Assembly: GCF_002355595.1 (NCBI RefSeq)
Contig: NZ_AP017422.1
Span: 124,001 to 188,000, forward strand
Source: Filimonas lacunae
Lineage (GTDB): Bacteria > Bacteroidota > Bacteroidia > Chitinophagales > Chitinophagaceae
Length of the DNA stretch: 64,000 bases
Direction: 5' to 3'
The position numbers and the translations under genes were made by a program. Each line of letters starts with the position of its first letter. The stretch's first letter is position 1. Of this stretch, positions 33,895-44,948 are shown one piece after another. The notes beneath the pieces are model-generated. The model was not told where the DNA came from. It was given only the letters and a program-made list of their open reading frames with translations, and did not search any database.

Positions 33895-36800
33895 ATGATG
33901 AAGCTTTACACCGGGCGGATGAGGTCTTACTTAAAAACTTTCGCAATTCCCTTGCTGTTTTTCTGTTCATTTTATATGAACAGGGTAAGCGCCCAGCGGG
34001 TTTATGCCAATCAGGTTACTATTGGCACCGCAGCGTCGGATCATGTAACCAACCCTACCAATGCTATCAGTAGCTCTGAAACTTCTTTTGCCCAGCTAAA
34101 CTCCTATGGAGGGGTAGCTGTAGGCTTAGGGAGTTACCAGGGAACGCTGGAGCTGAAATTTCCAACAACAGTAGGTGCAGGTGTTACTACTTATGTGCGT
34201 ATTAACACAGATACCGGTTTGTTGAAATCGTTGTTAGGAGGCAGCTTAGGTAATTTACTGGCCAACGTGCTGGGTACTGTGGTACTCGGCAATCACTATT
34301 TTAATATACAGGCGCGTAACGGAGCTACGGCGGTATTAAGTGGCGCCAGCAGTACTCCGTTTTCTGCCGACAACCTGAAACTTGTTCAGGATGTGAACGG
34401 ATATTATTACATAGCGTTAACGCCTGCAGCCGCCTATGACAGAATTTATATCCAGGATGTAACCAATGCGGTATTACTGGGTACCAGCAACAGTACGCAG
34501 GTGTACTATGCCTTTTATAATGCATCAGGCAGCTCTGATCCTTGTGTACAAGGCTTTGCTACTTCCTTTGATGGTTCAGGATTAAGCCTGGATGCTTTAC
34601 AATTAGGTAATGCGGGAGTACGCGATCCTAAGAACATAATAGATACAGATACTACCAATTATTCTGAACTGGGTTTAGGGGCGCTGGCGGTAGCAGGTTC
34701 TATCAGCCAGGATGTTTATTTTGATAACCTTTCTAAGGCAGATGATGAGTTTCATTTGCAGGTACAATCTTCTCCTGCGTTATTAAATGTAGGGCTGGCT
34801 AATAATATTACTGTCAATTCTTATAATGGAACAACACTGGTTTCTACCCAGCAATTAAATACTTTACTGGGATTAGATTTAGTGGGGCTTTTAAACAGTG
34901 GACAGAAAACACCTTTTATAATAAGGCCAGGTCAGCCTGTAAACAGGATTCGACTAACCTTCTCTTCTTTGCTGAATGCGAATCTTACGCAAACTATCCG
35001 CTACTACGGAGCTATCCGCACAGCGGGTAAGCCTACGTTTGGTGGAAGCCAATCACAGAATTATACTATATGTACCGGTGGTTCGGTGGGATTGAATGCC
35101 ACTACTTCCACAGGTAATGAAATACGCTGGTATGCTGATTCTACCAGCCCGACCCCATTATTTACAACTTCATCTGGTGCTACTTATAATACGGGTGCTT
35201 TAAGTGCCACGCGTTCTTATTTTGTAGCAGCGGCTAAAATAGGTTGTACTTATGAAAGTGAGCGGGTAAGAGTGACTGTAACAGTGAAAACGATTCCGCT
35301 TGATCCTGTTGTGCCTGCAGTGCAACCTGTGTGTACAGGCAGGACAGCTACCTTTGCTGTAACAAATCCGGAAACGGGCGTTACTTACAGATGGTACACT
35401 GGTGCTACCGGCGGAGCTGTATTGGACTCGGGTGTAAGCTTTGTAACTCCATTATTAACAGACAGTACTACTTTTTATGTAGAAGCATCTAATGGTACGT
35501 GTACCAATACTAATGGCAGAACTGCTGTATTGGTGCCTGTGAGCAAGTTGCCTTTAGTGGCTAACCCCACACCTTTAACCAGGCAAATCTGTTCAGGCAG
35601 AACCACCTCTTTTGCGATACAAAATCCGGAAACGGGGGTTGTGTATAACTGGTATGATGCAGCTACCGGCGGAAACCTGTTATTTACGGGTACTAATTTT
35701 GTAACGCCACAGCTGGCTGCCAGCACCAATTATTATGTAGAAGCTGTAAACGCAAGTGGTTGTACAAATGGTGCACGTATTCAATTGAGTGTGACTGTGC
35801 AGCCTTCGCCTTCTACACCAATACTGGTAGATCCTGTTGCAAATGTTAATCCTGGCAGTGCTGCCACATTTACTATAGACGGACCGATAGATGGTCTTGC
35901 TTATAATTGGTATGATTCGGCTGCGGGTGGTACCTTATTACATACAGGAACCAGCTATACTACGCCAGCGCTTTCCAATAGTGCCAGCTTTTATGTAGAA
36001 GCGGCTGATCCTGGCGGATGTAGCAGTTTAACCCGTGCCATGGTTACTGTGAATGTGGTGAATGATGTAGTGTGTGGTTATGCTACTTCACAATCAACAC
36101 AAAATCAGTCTTTGTGCTTATTATGTGCTGTTACCAATGGGGATAATGCCATTGGTGCTGACCTCGGCAGTTATTCTACTATTTCCACTACAGTTGGTGT
36201 AGGTGGTTTTGGCCAGCTATTCAAGTTCGGTAACACGGGATATCCGGGAGATAGTATTAGTGTAATACTGGAAGTGCCTGGTCAATTATTAAGTGCAACG
36301 CTGTTAGGAGGGATTGCTATTCAAACCTATAGTGGCAATAATGCTAATGGTGACTTAGTATTCCTGGATAGTGCTGTTGCGAGTGCGCAATTACTGGGTA
36401 CTGGTGGTAGTGGTAAAATTAAAGTAACGGTACCAGCTAAAAACTCTTTTGACGGTGTAGCTGTTACACTGGCCGGAGTGAGTGCTGTTGGTCAGTTGAG
36501 GATATATGCTGTTCAAACCTATGCCGGTACTCCTTTACTGGCTCCACAATCGGTGCTTGCACATGCAGGTACACAAAGCGGACCGGTTACTACGGGTGTT
36601 TGTGTGGGTTGTAGTATTACAGATCCTTTGCTGGCTGTTGATGGCGACACTACTACTCATTCCACTATTACTGCTACGGTTGGGGTTGCTGCTACTGTTG
36701 GCCAGGTGCTGAAATTCTCTGGTAATTACAGTGCAGGTGATAGCATACAAATTGACCTGGAAGTGCCTTCCCAGGTATTAGGCGCGCAGGTGCTGGGGGC

Positions 36801-39800
36801 TATTTCATTAGAAACTTACACAGGTAATGTTGCTAATGGCGACGCTACTGTAGCTAATTCAGGTTTGGTAAAAGCACAGTTATTAGGATTAGGTGGAGGA
36901 AGGTTCAGATTGAAGCTGGCTGCACCGCATTCCTTTAATGGAATAGCTGTAGTGCTGAATGGTGTGGCAAACGTGCTTTCTAACTTATATGTATATGATG
37001 CGGCGGTGTTCTCTTCCCGCCAGAATATAGTAAATGTATGTACCGGTTCTTCGGCAGTTCTTACTGTGAACAGCCCTGTAAATGCCACTATTAACTGGTA
37101 TACTACAGCGGCGGGTGGTTCTCCTGTATTTACCGGAACTACTTATACTACTCCTCCTGTAACAACTCCAACAACTTATTATATAGAGTCTTCACGCTAT
37201 GGTTGCGTGAATGTGAATAGAACGCAGGTGAATGTTGTTCCCAATACCATTCCGGATAATCCGACCCTGAATGCTACTTCTGTGAGCATTTGTAGCGGAG
37301 ATTCTGCGAAATTGTATGTGACAGCGCCTGTTGGAATGCTGATTAAATGGTATACTACTGCCAGTGGCGGTACCCCTGTGTATACAGGCGATACCCTGGT
37401 AACCCCTGCATTAACGGCTAACACCAGTTATTATGTGGAAAGCGTTAATAATGGCTGTAGCAGTACCGGACGCGCTACTGCTGTAGTGACTGTAAATGCA
37501 GCGCCTGCTGATGTGGCTGTAACGCCACCGTCGGCAGTTATTGGCAGTGGACAAACTGCCAGCTTTGTAGCCAGCTCTTCTACGCCTAATACAACCTTTA
37601 GCTGGTATGCAGTTGCAACAGGTGGTACTCCGGCGTTTACAGGTCCAAACTTTACAACGCCTGCATTAACTGCTTCCACCAATTATTATTTAGGTGCAGG
37701 CGGTGCCAATACCTGTAGTTTAGCTACACGCCTGGTAGTTCCGGTTACAGTATTTACCGGTTCGGGAGTTCCGGTACCTTGTGATGTAGCAACTACGCAA
37801 ACTACTGCTGTGGGCGGTTTGTGTGTGCTGTGTTCTGTTGATTCCGCTGCACTTGCCGTGGATAATGACGCCAGCACCTCTTCTGAGCTGCATGTGATAG
37901 CTGGTTTAACCAATGCTTATGTTCAACAAACATTAGGTTTCCCATTCACTGGCGATGCGGGTGATACGGTGGCCATTCATGTTACTTTCCCTGTAGGTTT
38001 AACTGACATCAGTGTGGTGTCGTCTTTACAGGTAGCCAGCTATAATGGCGCTACTTATAATAATGACAGAACCACTGTTGCCAATAATGGCTTAGTACAA
38101 CTACAGCTACTGTCTGGCGATACTAATGGTATCATTAAGTTTGTGCCAACCCAGGTATTTGACAGAGTGGAGTTGAGAATGAACTCAGGCCTTGCTACCT
38201 TATTAAGTGCTGTGCATGTTGGATATGCACAACGTATTAAGGCAGGACCTATTGTGAATGCGGATACTGTAGCTATTTGTGCAGGCCAGCAGGCTACTTT
38301 AATAGCCAGCAGCCCTGCTAATACTACATTTAAATGGTATAGCGACTCTACAGGCGGTACTCTTTTAATAGTGGGCGCTACTTATATTACTCCTGCATTA
38401 ACGGATACTACTATATACTATGCAGAATCTGTAAGTAATACAGGTTGTGCTGCTCTTGTTCGTAAGCCGGTAGTAGTGAATGTGATTCCTGCTCCTGGCG
38501 CTCCGGCTGTAACAGACTCTACGGTAACAACCTGTGCGGGTGTACCTGCTACACTTTCTGTGCAAAATCCACAGGCTGGCATTACCTATAGCTGGTATAG
38601 TAACAGTACCGGAGGTACGGCTATATTTACCGGATCAAGCTTCACTACCCCTGCATTAAGTGCAGATACAGTTTACTATGTAGGCGCCAGCAATGGTACC
38701 GGTTGTATCAGTGCTACACGTTCAATGGTTACTGTAGTGGTAAATGCCGGATTACAAGCTCCTGTTGTAGCCAGTGATTCAGTAGCATCCTGCTCAGGAA
38801 ATGCTACGGTATTGAGTGTACAAAATCCACAGGGCTCATTTACTTATAATTGGTATAATGTACCTGTTGGCGGTGCGGTATTAGCAACCGGAGCAAGCTT
38901 TACTACTCCGGCTATTACTGGCGATACTACTTTCTATGTAGAAGCGGTAGGTGGCACTAATTGCGTAAGCCCACGTACCGGTGTTGCTGTAACGTTGAGT
39001 CAGCCACCGGCTGCACCTGTGGTTACGGTGAATGCACCAGGTGCGGTGATACAGGCTGGACAAAGTGCTTCTATTACGGCTACTTCTGCTACTGCCGGTG
39101 TAACCTTTAACTGGTTCCTGCAGCCTTCCGGTGGTACTGCTGTGTTTACTGGCGCTACTTATAATACACCGCCTTTAACAGCTACTACTACCTATTATGT
39201 AGAGGCCGTGCTGGCTGGTGCTGCATGTTCTACTTCTACCAGAACTGCGGTTACCATTACTGTAAATCCAGGTGTGAACCTGGCTTGTGACGCTGCTACC
39301 AGTGAAACCAATACAGTAGATGGATTATGTATAGGATGTGGCATTACGAATGCTGGCGGTGCGGTGGATACAGATACCGCTACAGCTTCTACTTTAAATA
39401 TTGCAGTTGGCCTGGTGAATGCTTATGCTGAACAGATACTGAAATTCCCATCTGTAAGCACGGCTGGCGATACGGTTGCTATTTTGCTGGAAGGTCCGCC
39501 AACAGTATTAGCGGCGGATATTCTGAGTGGTATACAAATACAGTCGTACAACGGCGCTACTCCTAATGGCGATGCTGTCTCTTTAAATAATGGATTAATT
39601 CATATACAACTGCTTGGACTGGGAGCAGGTGGTAAGTTTATTGCGAAGTTTGTGCCTGCCCAGCCATTTGATGGTATACAGGTAAGAGCTACCAGTGGGC
39701 TGGTAAGTGCGTTAACCAGTGTTAATATTTATTATACAACCCGGTTAATTGCTCCTCCGGTGTTAACCAGCAATAATCCGGTTGCCATATGTAGCGGCGG

Positions 39801-42800
39801 TACTACAACATTGACCGCAACTGCTTCTCCTAATGCCACTATTGAATGGTATACGAATGGAGTATCAGGAGATTCCCTGGTGGCTACCGGAGCTTCTTAT
39901 ACAACGCCTGCATTAGCCAACACGGCCATTTACTATGCGCAGGCCAGGAGAACCTCTACCAATTGTCCTAACCTTAACCGTGTGCAGGTTGCTGTGCTGG
40001 TAAATGCTGCACCGCAAACGCCTGTGGCTGCTAACGATACAGTACAGGTGTGCGCTGGTAAAACAGCGGTATTAACGCTGAATGGTGCACAAACGGGTGT
40101 TACTTATAACTGGTATAACGCCAGTGGTGTGTTGGGAGGAACCGGAACCAGCTTTACTACACCGGCTCTTTCTACTTCTACGTTCTATAGTGTAGAGGCG
40201 GTGAATACCGGTTCAACCTGTGTAAGTACGAACAGGGATACTGTGAATGTTACAGTGAATACATTGCCGGTTTCAAGAGGAATTGTGGGAACCAATGACA
40301 GTACTGTTGTTTGTTCCGGATCGGCAACTTTACAAATATTAAATCCGGATGCGGGGGTAACTTATAACTGGTATAATGTGGCCAATGGTGGCAGTATTGT
40401 ATTTAGTGGTACTACCTTCCAGACACCGGTGTTGACAGCAACCACTGTTTACTATATTGAAGCTGTGAATGCAGCTGGTTGTAGCACAGGCGCCAGAACA
40501 GCGGCTACTGTGGTGGTGAACCCTGTATTGCCACCGCCAACTGTAGTAAGCAATAATGTATCTGTATGTAGCGGATCTGCTGCTACCCTCCAGGTGCAGA
40601 ATGCACAAACCGGCGCAATTTACAGATGGTACGATGCGCCTGTAGGCGGTAATGCTTTGTTTGATGGTGCTACTTTTGTAACACCGGCGTTAACTGCCAA
40701 TACTTCTTATTTTGTAGAAGTAATCAGCGCTGCCGGATGTACTGGTAGCAGTCGCACACAGGTTACTGTTACTGTTAACGCCCAGCCGGCAACTCCAACG
40801 CTGGCAAATGTGAATGTAGCTATTTGCGCAGGTAATGCGGCCAGCTTCCAGGTGCAGAATGTAACCGGAGGTATAACCTACAAATGGTATGATTCTGCCA
40901 CAGGTGGTAACCTGTTATTTACAGGAGCCAGCTTTACCACTCCAACACTTGCTATAGGCGCTACTTATTATGTAGAGGCCACCAACAGTGCTGGTTGTGC
41001 AAGTGTGGCCAGGGCAACTGCTGTGGTAAATGTGACTCCTGCACCTGTAACTCCTGTTATTAATGGTAACGGATCTTCTGTATGTTCAGGCGGAACCGTT
41101 GCACTTTCTGTTCAAACTCCACAACAAAATGTAACCTATAACTGGTATGATGCCGGTGGTACTTTAGTAGCAGTGGGAACCACTTATACTACAGCACCAT
41201 TAACTACAGCAACTGTTTATTCTGTAGATGCCGTATCGGCTGCTGGCTGTAGCGCTCCTGTTCGTGCGGTGGTTACTATTATGGTAAATACAACGCCGGC
41301 TGCTCCGGTGATTGCAGGAGCTACCAACCCGGTATGTTCTGGTAACAGCGCTGTGTTAAGTGTACAAACTCCACAGGCGGGTACTGTATATAACTGGTAC
41401 GATGCACCTACAGCTGGTAACCTGCTGTTCAGCGGCACCAGCATTACTACTCCGGGATTAACTACTGGTGTTACCTATTATGTAGGAGCTGCTAATGGCG
41501 GCTGTACCAGTGGATCACGTACACAGGTGACCGTGACTGTGAATACACGTCCGGCAGATGCTGTGATTGATGCAGCCGGTACTAATATCTGTGCAGGTAA
41601 TCCTACTACGTTAACTGTCAATAATGTTCAGCCAGGATTAAGCTATAGCTGGTATACTGCCAGCAGTGGCGGCAACCTGGTTACTACGGGTTCTTCTTAT
41701 ACCACTCCTGTATTGAATGCAAGTGTTACTTACTATGTAGAGGTAACTAATGGTACCTGTACAGGTAACGCACGGACTACGGTGAATGTAACTGTATCTC
41801 AGTCGCCTTCTGCTCCTGCAGTTACCGGAACCAGTATTTGTTCGGGAAGCCAGGCTACTTTAACCATAGCCTCACCACAAACTGGTATTATTTACCGCTG
41901 GTACGATGCAGCGGCTGGTGGTAATCTGTTAATGGAAGGAACTACTTATGTGACTTCTGCCATATCTGCCAATACTACTTTCTATGTTGAAAGCAGCAGT
42001 GCCGCAGGTTGCGCAGCAAGCATCCGTACGGCGGTTCCTGTAACAGTGAATACACAGCCTGTTACCCCTGTTCTGGTAAATAGCGGCGTAGTAACCTGCT
42101 CGGGCAGTACGGCTACCTTGAGCATTCAAACTCCACAACCTGGTATTGCTTATTTGTGGTACGATGCTGCCACAGGTGGTAACCTGGTGTTTAGTGGCAG
42201 TACGTTTGTTACACCTGCCCTTACCACTAATACCAACTATTATGTAGAGGCCAGCAGCGGCACAGGATGTTCCAGTGCAACAAGGGCTGCGGCTACTGTG
42301 CAGGTAAGTAATGTGTTACAACCACCTACTGTTTCTGCAACAGGAACTACAGCTTGTATAGGCCAGTCTACCACTTTACAGGTAGAAAATGCGCAAACGG
42401 ATCTCACTTACAGATGGTATACAGCGGGTAGCGGAGGATTATTACTGGCAACAGGATCTTCTTATACAACGCTTCCGCTGGCAGCAAACGCTACTTATTT
42501 TGTAGAAGTGAGCAATGCAACCTGTACAGCAAGTTCACGTACACAAGTGAACGTAACTGTGGTTGCACCGCCTTCTGCACCGGTGATAGCTGCTACGGGA
42601 CGTACCATTTGTGCAGGTACTCCGGCTACTTTAAGTGTACAAAGTCCTGATTCGAGATATGTATATAACTGGTATGATTTACCGGCAGGTGGTAATCTGC
42701 TGTTTACTGGTAATACTTATGCTACCAATGTGCTTAACAACAGCACCAGCTACTATGTGGAAACAGCTGTTAATGCTGGCTGTGTAAGCACCACACGTGC

Positions 42801-43884
42801 AACAGTAGCTGTAACTGTAAATGCAGTTCCGGATGCGCCGGCCGTAGTGTCTGATAATGTGGTTGTTTGTTCGGGTAGTGCTGCAACGTTGCAGGTACAA
42901 AATCCGGTATCCGGATATACTTACAACTGGTATAGTACAGCTGCTGGTGGTGCTGTACTGTTTACAGGCGCTAATTATGTGCTTAATAATATCACTTCGG
43001 GTACAGTGTATTATGTAGAGGCGGTAAATGCTTCTTCTTGTGCAAGCAGTACACGCTCTACTGTAAACGTAACCGTTTCTGCTGCTCCGGCCGCTCCGGC
43101 GATTGCCAATAGCACGCCTGCGGTATGTTCAGGAAGTATGGTAACGCTTACTGCTTCTTCTTCTGTGCCAGGTGCAGTATATAACTGGTATAACAGTGCT
43201 AACAGCAATACGGTAATATTTACCGGCAGCACTTTTGCAACAGGGGCTATTACATCTGATACTACTTTCTATGTAGCAGTATCCAATGCCGGTGGCTGCG
43301 CCAGTACGGACAGAGGCCAGACTACGGTTACCATTTATCGTCCATTGGCTGCACCTGTAGTAACAGTAGATTCTGTTACATCAGCGTCAGTGACCTTTAA
43401 GTGGAATGCGGTAGCAGGAGCTATTGGTTATGAGGTGACGCTGGATGGTGTAACCTTTACTACTCCAAACGGTAATAATGGCTTATCTCATACCATCGGA
43501 GGCTTACAGCCAAACCAGGAAGTATCTATCCAGGTGAGAGCTATAGGAGCACAGGTATGTCAAACAAGCAGCCTGTCTGCTAAGGTTAGCGGTACAGCTA
43601 CCAATCCGTTAGGTAACAGCGTGTTTATTCCGAATGTGTTTACACCTAATAATGATGGTAAGAATGATTACTTCACCGCGTTAAGCAATAACATAGCAAC
43701 CCTGGAAATGTGGATTTATAGCCAGTGGGGCGAGCTGATATATCATACCCAGGACAGAACGGGCTGGAATGGTATGGCGGGTGGACAGCTACAGCCTGTA
43801 GGGGTGTATGTATACATTTTCAAAATTAAACTGTTGGATGGTACCACTATTGACAGAAAAGGTTCTGTGAGCCTGGTACGTTAA
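33895..43884 (+). CDS. Giant T9SS-secreted adhesin with about 25 Ig-like modules
   Basis: A 3329-residue surface protein. The start at 33895 (MMKLYTGRMRSYLKT) gives a signal peptide ending in RVSAQ; an ATG at 33919 is also possible. Residues after the signal form two large beta-rich lectin-like segments. Then come about 25 Ig-like modules of roughly 80 residues, each with a core YNWY/YRWYDAATGG, a TPAL...TTYYVEA strand and a C...R-A-VTVTVN end. Four modules of another kind with a CxxC start (LCLLCAVTN, VCVGCSITD, LCVLCSVDS, LCIGCGITN) are set among them. A fibronectin-III-like domain and a gliding-motility C-terminal domain (IPNVFTPNNDGKNDYF...WNGMAGG...VYIFKIKLLDG) end the protein, the type B signal for T9SS export. 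It precedes PorP/SprF and OmpA genes, its usual partners. Confidence 0.9.
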   Translation: MMKLYTGRMRSYLKTFAIPLLFFCSFYMNRVSAQRVYANQVTIGTAASDHVTNPTNAISSSETSFAQLNSYGGVAVGLGSYQGTLELKFPTTVGAGVTTYVRINTDTGLLKSLLGGSLGNLLANVLGTVVLGNHYFNIQARNGATAVLSGASSTPFSADNLKLVQDVNGYYYIALTPAAAYDRIYIQDVTNAVLLGTSNSTQVYYAFYNASGSSDPCVQGFATSFDGSGLSLDALQLGNAGVRDPKNIIDTDTTNYSELGLGALAVAGSISQDVYFDNLSKADDEFHLQVQSSPALLNVGLANNITVNSYNGTTLVSTQQLNTLLGLDLVGLLNSGQKTPFIIRPGQPVNRIRLTFSSLLNANLTQTIRYYGAIRTAGKPTFGGSQSQNYTICTGGSVGLNATTSTGNEIRWYADSTSPTPLFTTSSGATYNTGALSATRSYFVAAAKIGCTYESERVRVTVTVKTIPLDPVVPAVQPVCTGRTATFAVTNPETGVTYRWYTGATGGAVLDSGVSFVTPLLTDSTTFYVEASNGTCTNTNGRTAVLVPVSKLPLVANPTPLTRQICSGRTTSFAIQNPETGVVYNWYDAATGGNLLFTGTNFVTPQLAASTNYYVEAVNASGCTNGARIQLSVTVQPSPSTPILVDPVANVNPGSAATFTIDGPIDGLAYNWYDSAAGGTLLHTGTSYTTPALSNSASFYVEAADPGGCSSLTRAMVTVNVVNDVVCGYATSQSTQNQSLCLLCAVTNGDNAIGADLGSYSTISTTVGVGGFGQLFKFGNTGYPGDSISVILEVPGQLLSATLLGGIAIQTYSGNNANGDLVFLDSAVASAQLLGTGGSGKIKVTVPAKNSFDGVAVTLAGVSAVGQLRIYAVQTYAGTPLLAPQSVLAHAGTQSGPVTTGVCVGCSITDPLLAVDGDTTTHSTITATVGVAATVGQVLKFSGNYSAGDSIQIDLEVPSQVLGAQVLGAISLETYTGNVANGDATVANSGLVKAQLLGLGGGRFRLKLAAPHSFNGIAVVLNGVANVLSNLYVYDAAVFSSRQNIVNVCTGSSAVLTVNSPVNATINWYTTAAGGSPVFTGTTYTTPPVTTPTTYYIESSRYGCVNVNRTQVNVVPNTIPDNPTLNATSVSICSGDSAKLYVTAPVGMLIKWYTTASGGTPVYTGDTLVTPALTANTSYYVESVNNGCSSTGRATAVVTVNAAPADVAVTPPSAVIGSGQTASFVASSSTPNTTFSWYAVATGGTPAFTGPNFTTPALTASTNYYLGAGGANTCSLATRLVVPVTVFTGSGVPVPCDVATTQTTAVGGLCVLCSVDSAALAVDNDASTSSELHVIAGLTNAYVQQTLGFPFTGDAGDTVAIHVTFPVGLTDISVVSSLQVASYNGATYNNDRTTVANNGLVQLQLLSGDTNGIIKFVPTQVFDRVELRMNSGLATLLSAVHVGYAQRIKAGPIVNADTVAICAGQQATLIASSPANTTFKWYSDSTGGTLLIVGATYITPALTDTTIYYAESVSNTGCAALVRKPVVVNVIPAPGAPAVTDSTVTTCAGVPATLSVQNPQAGITYSWYSNSTGGTAIFTGSSFTTPALSADTVYYVGASNGTGCISATRSMVTVVVNAGLQAPVVASDSVASCSGNATVLSVQNPQGSFTYNWYNVPVGGAVLATGASFTTPAITGDTTFYVEAVGGTNCVSPRTGVAVTLSQPPAAPVVTVNAPGAVIQAGQSASITATSATAGVTFNWFLQPSGGTAVFTGATYNTPPLTATTTYYVEAVLAGAACSTSTRTAVTITVNPGVNLACDAATSETNTVDGLCIGCGITNAGGAVDTDTATASTLNIAVGLVNAYAEQILKFPSVSTAGDTVAILLEGPPTVLAADILSGIQIQSYNGATPNGDAVSLNNGLIHIQLLGLGAGGKFIAKFVPAQPFDGIQVRATSGLVSALTSVNIYYTTRLIAPPVLTSNNPVAICSGGTTTLTATASPNATIEWYTNGVSGDSLVATGASYTTPALANTAIYYAQARRTSTNCPNLNRVQVAVLVNAAPQTPVAANDTVQVCAGKTAVLTLNGAQTGVTYNWYNASGVLGGTGTSFTTPALSTSTFYSVEAVNTGSTCVSTNRDTVNVTVNTLPVSRGIVGTNDSTVVCSGSATLQILNPDAGVTYNWYNVANGGSIVFSGTTFQTPVLTATTVYYIEAVNAAGCSTGARTAATVVVNPVLPPPTVVSNNVSVCSGSAATLQVQNAQTGAIYRWYDAPVGGNALFDGATFVTPALTANTSYFVEVISAAGCTGSSRTQVTVTVNAQPATPTLANVNVAICAGNAASFQVQNVTGGITYKWYDSATGGNLLFTGASFTTPTLAIGATYYVEATNSAGCASVARATAVVNVTPAPVTPVINGNGSSVCSGGTVALSVQTPQQNVTYNWYDAGGTLVAVGTTYTTAPLTTATVYSVDAVSAAGCSAPVRAVVTIMVNTTPAAPVIAGATNPVCSGNSAVLSVQTPQAGTVYNWYDAPTAGNLLFSGTSITTPGLTTGVTYYVGAANGGCTSGSRTQVTVTVNTRPADAVIDAAGTNICAGNPTTLTVNNVQPGLSYSWYTASSGGNLVTTGSSYTTPVLNASVTYYVEVTNGTCTGNARTTVNVTVSQSPSAPAVTGTSICSGSQATLTIASPQTGIIYRWYDAAAGGNLLMEGTTYVTSAISANTTFYVESSSAAGCAASIRTAVPVTVNTQPVTPVLVNSGVVTCSGSTATLSIQTPQPGIAYLWYDAATGGNLVFSGSTFVTPALTTNTNYYVEASSGTGCSSATRAAATVQVSNVLQPPTVSATGTTACIGQSTTLQVENAQTDLTYRWYTAGSGGLLLATGSSYTTLPLAANATYFVEVSNATCTASSRTQVNVTVVAPPSAPVIAATGRTICAGTPATLSVQSPDSRYVYNWYDLPAGGNLLFTGNTYATNVLNNSTSYYVETAVNAGCVSTTRATVAVTVNAVPDAPAVVSDNVVVCSGSAATLQVQNPVSGYTYNWYSTAAGGAVLFTGANYVLNNITSGTVYYVEAVNASSCASSTRSTVNVTVSAAPAAPAIANSTPAVCSGSMVTLTASSSVPGAVYNWYNSANSNTVIFTGSTFATGAITSDTTFYVAVSNAGGCASTDRGQTTVTIYRPLAAPVVTVDSVTSASVTFKWNAVAGAIGYEVTLDGVTFTTPNGNNGLSHTIGGLQPNQEVSIQVRAIGAQVCQTSSLSAKVSGTATNPLGNSVFIPNVFTPNNDGKNDYFTALSNNIATLEMWIYSQWGELIYHTQDRTGWNGMAGGQLQPVGVYVYIFKIKLLDGTTIDRKGSVSLVR

Positions 43885-43894
43885 AAATAAAGTT

Positions 43895-44905
43895 ATGCGA
43901 ATGAAAAATAATATTAAGCTGCTTGCATTGTGCAGCATGTTGTTGGGAACCACCTGTTTAAAAGCACAGGTGGACCCTCACTTCTCGCAATATTATGCAT
44001 ATCCTATGTGGCTGAATCCTGCTTTAACAGGTGCTATTGATGGCGATTACCGGGTAAGCGCCAATTATAGAAGCCAGTGGAATAATATTGCCAACCCTTT
44101 TTCAACTGTTGGATTATCTGCCGATTTTGTAACCAAGAAAAATCTGAATCTGGGCCTGAATATAATGAACCAGGCTGCAGGGGATGCAGGTTATAACTAT
44201 CTTAATGCCTATGCCTCTGCAGCATATACCGGGATTAAGTTTGGGCCTAATGGATATCAACGTCTGGTAGTTGGTTTACAAGCCGGCTTATTGAGCAGGA
44301 GATTTGATCCTGCCAAATTCCAGTTTGCCGATCAGTGGAATCCTATTACAGGATACAATCCCAGTAATCCTACCAGTGAGGCCCTGAGCCGCAATTCTTC
44401 CAATGTGTTTGATGCGGGCGCAGGTGTGTTATATTTCGATTCTGATCCTAATAAAACTTTAAACACCTTTCTGGGAGTTTCTGCGTTTCACCTGACACGT
44501 CCGGAAGATCCTTTTGTATATGGTAAAAAGGAAACCTTGCCTATTCGTTATGCTATACATGGTGGTGTGAGATGGGTGTTGAGTGAAGCGCTTGTGGTTA
44601 CACCCAATGCTTTGTATATGAGGCAAGGCAATTCGGAAGAGAAGATGGTGGGAGCGTATGCACAATTCAAGGCTAATACTTTCACTGATTTTTTAGTAGG
44701 CGGGTATTATCGCTTTCAGGATGCTGTAACTCCATTCATTGGGTTTCATTACGAACACATGATATTGGGTGTCAGCTATGATGCTAACGTGTCTAAACTA
44801 AAAAACCTGGCCCGCGCAAGCAATGCATTTGAATTGTCATTGTCCTTTACAGGAAGAAGAACAAGAGCTTTTCCCAGTGAGAATTTTATATGCCCCAGAT
44901 TATAA
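43895..44905 (+). CDS. PorP/SprF-family type IX secretion system membrane protein
   Basis: A 336-residue outer-membrane beta-barrel with a signal peptide ending in LKAQ. The family opening VDPHFSQYYAYPMWLNPALTGAIDGDYRVSANYRSQW is textbook PorP/SprF. The C-terminal half alternates short hydrophobic strands (LVVTPNALYMRQG, FLVGGYYRF, VTPFIGFHYEHMILGVSYD). SprF-type proteins act as dedicated T9SS partners of the adhesin encoded immediately upstream (10-base gap), attaching or shuttling it to the outer surface. The pair is one operon. Confidence 0.93.
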   Translation: MRMKNNIKLLALCSMLLGTTCLKAQVDPHFSQYYAYPMWLNPALTGAIDGDYRVSANYRSQWNNIANPFSTVGLSADFVTKKNLNLGLNIMNQAAGDAGYNYLNAYASAAYTGIKFGPNGYQRLVVGLQAGLLSRRFDPAKFQFADQWNPITGYNPSNPTSEALSRNSSNVFDAGAGVLYFDSDPNKTLNTFLGVSAFHLTRPEDPFVYGKKETLPIRYAIHGGVRWVLSEALVVTPNALYMRQGNSEEKMVGAYAQFKANTFTDFLVGGYYRFQDAVTPFIGFHYEHMILGVSYDANVSKLKNLARASNAFELSLSFTGRRTRAFPSENFICPRL

Positions 44906-44948
44906 TTTTTTGCTTAGCTAAAGAAAGGCCTTGGATTAAAATAAGAAT

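Noticed and set aside
34325-43232. Many antisense frames across the adhesin gene
   Set aside because: They arise from the repeated, compositionally biased coding sequence and have no independent signals.
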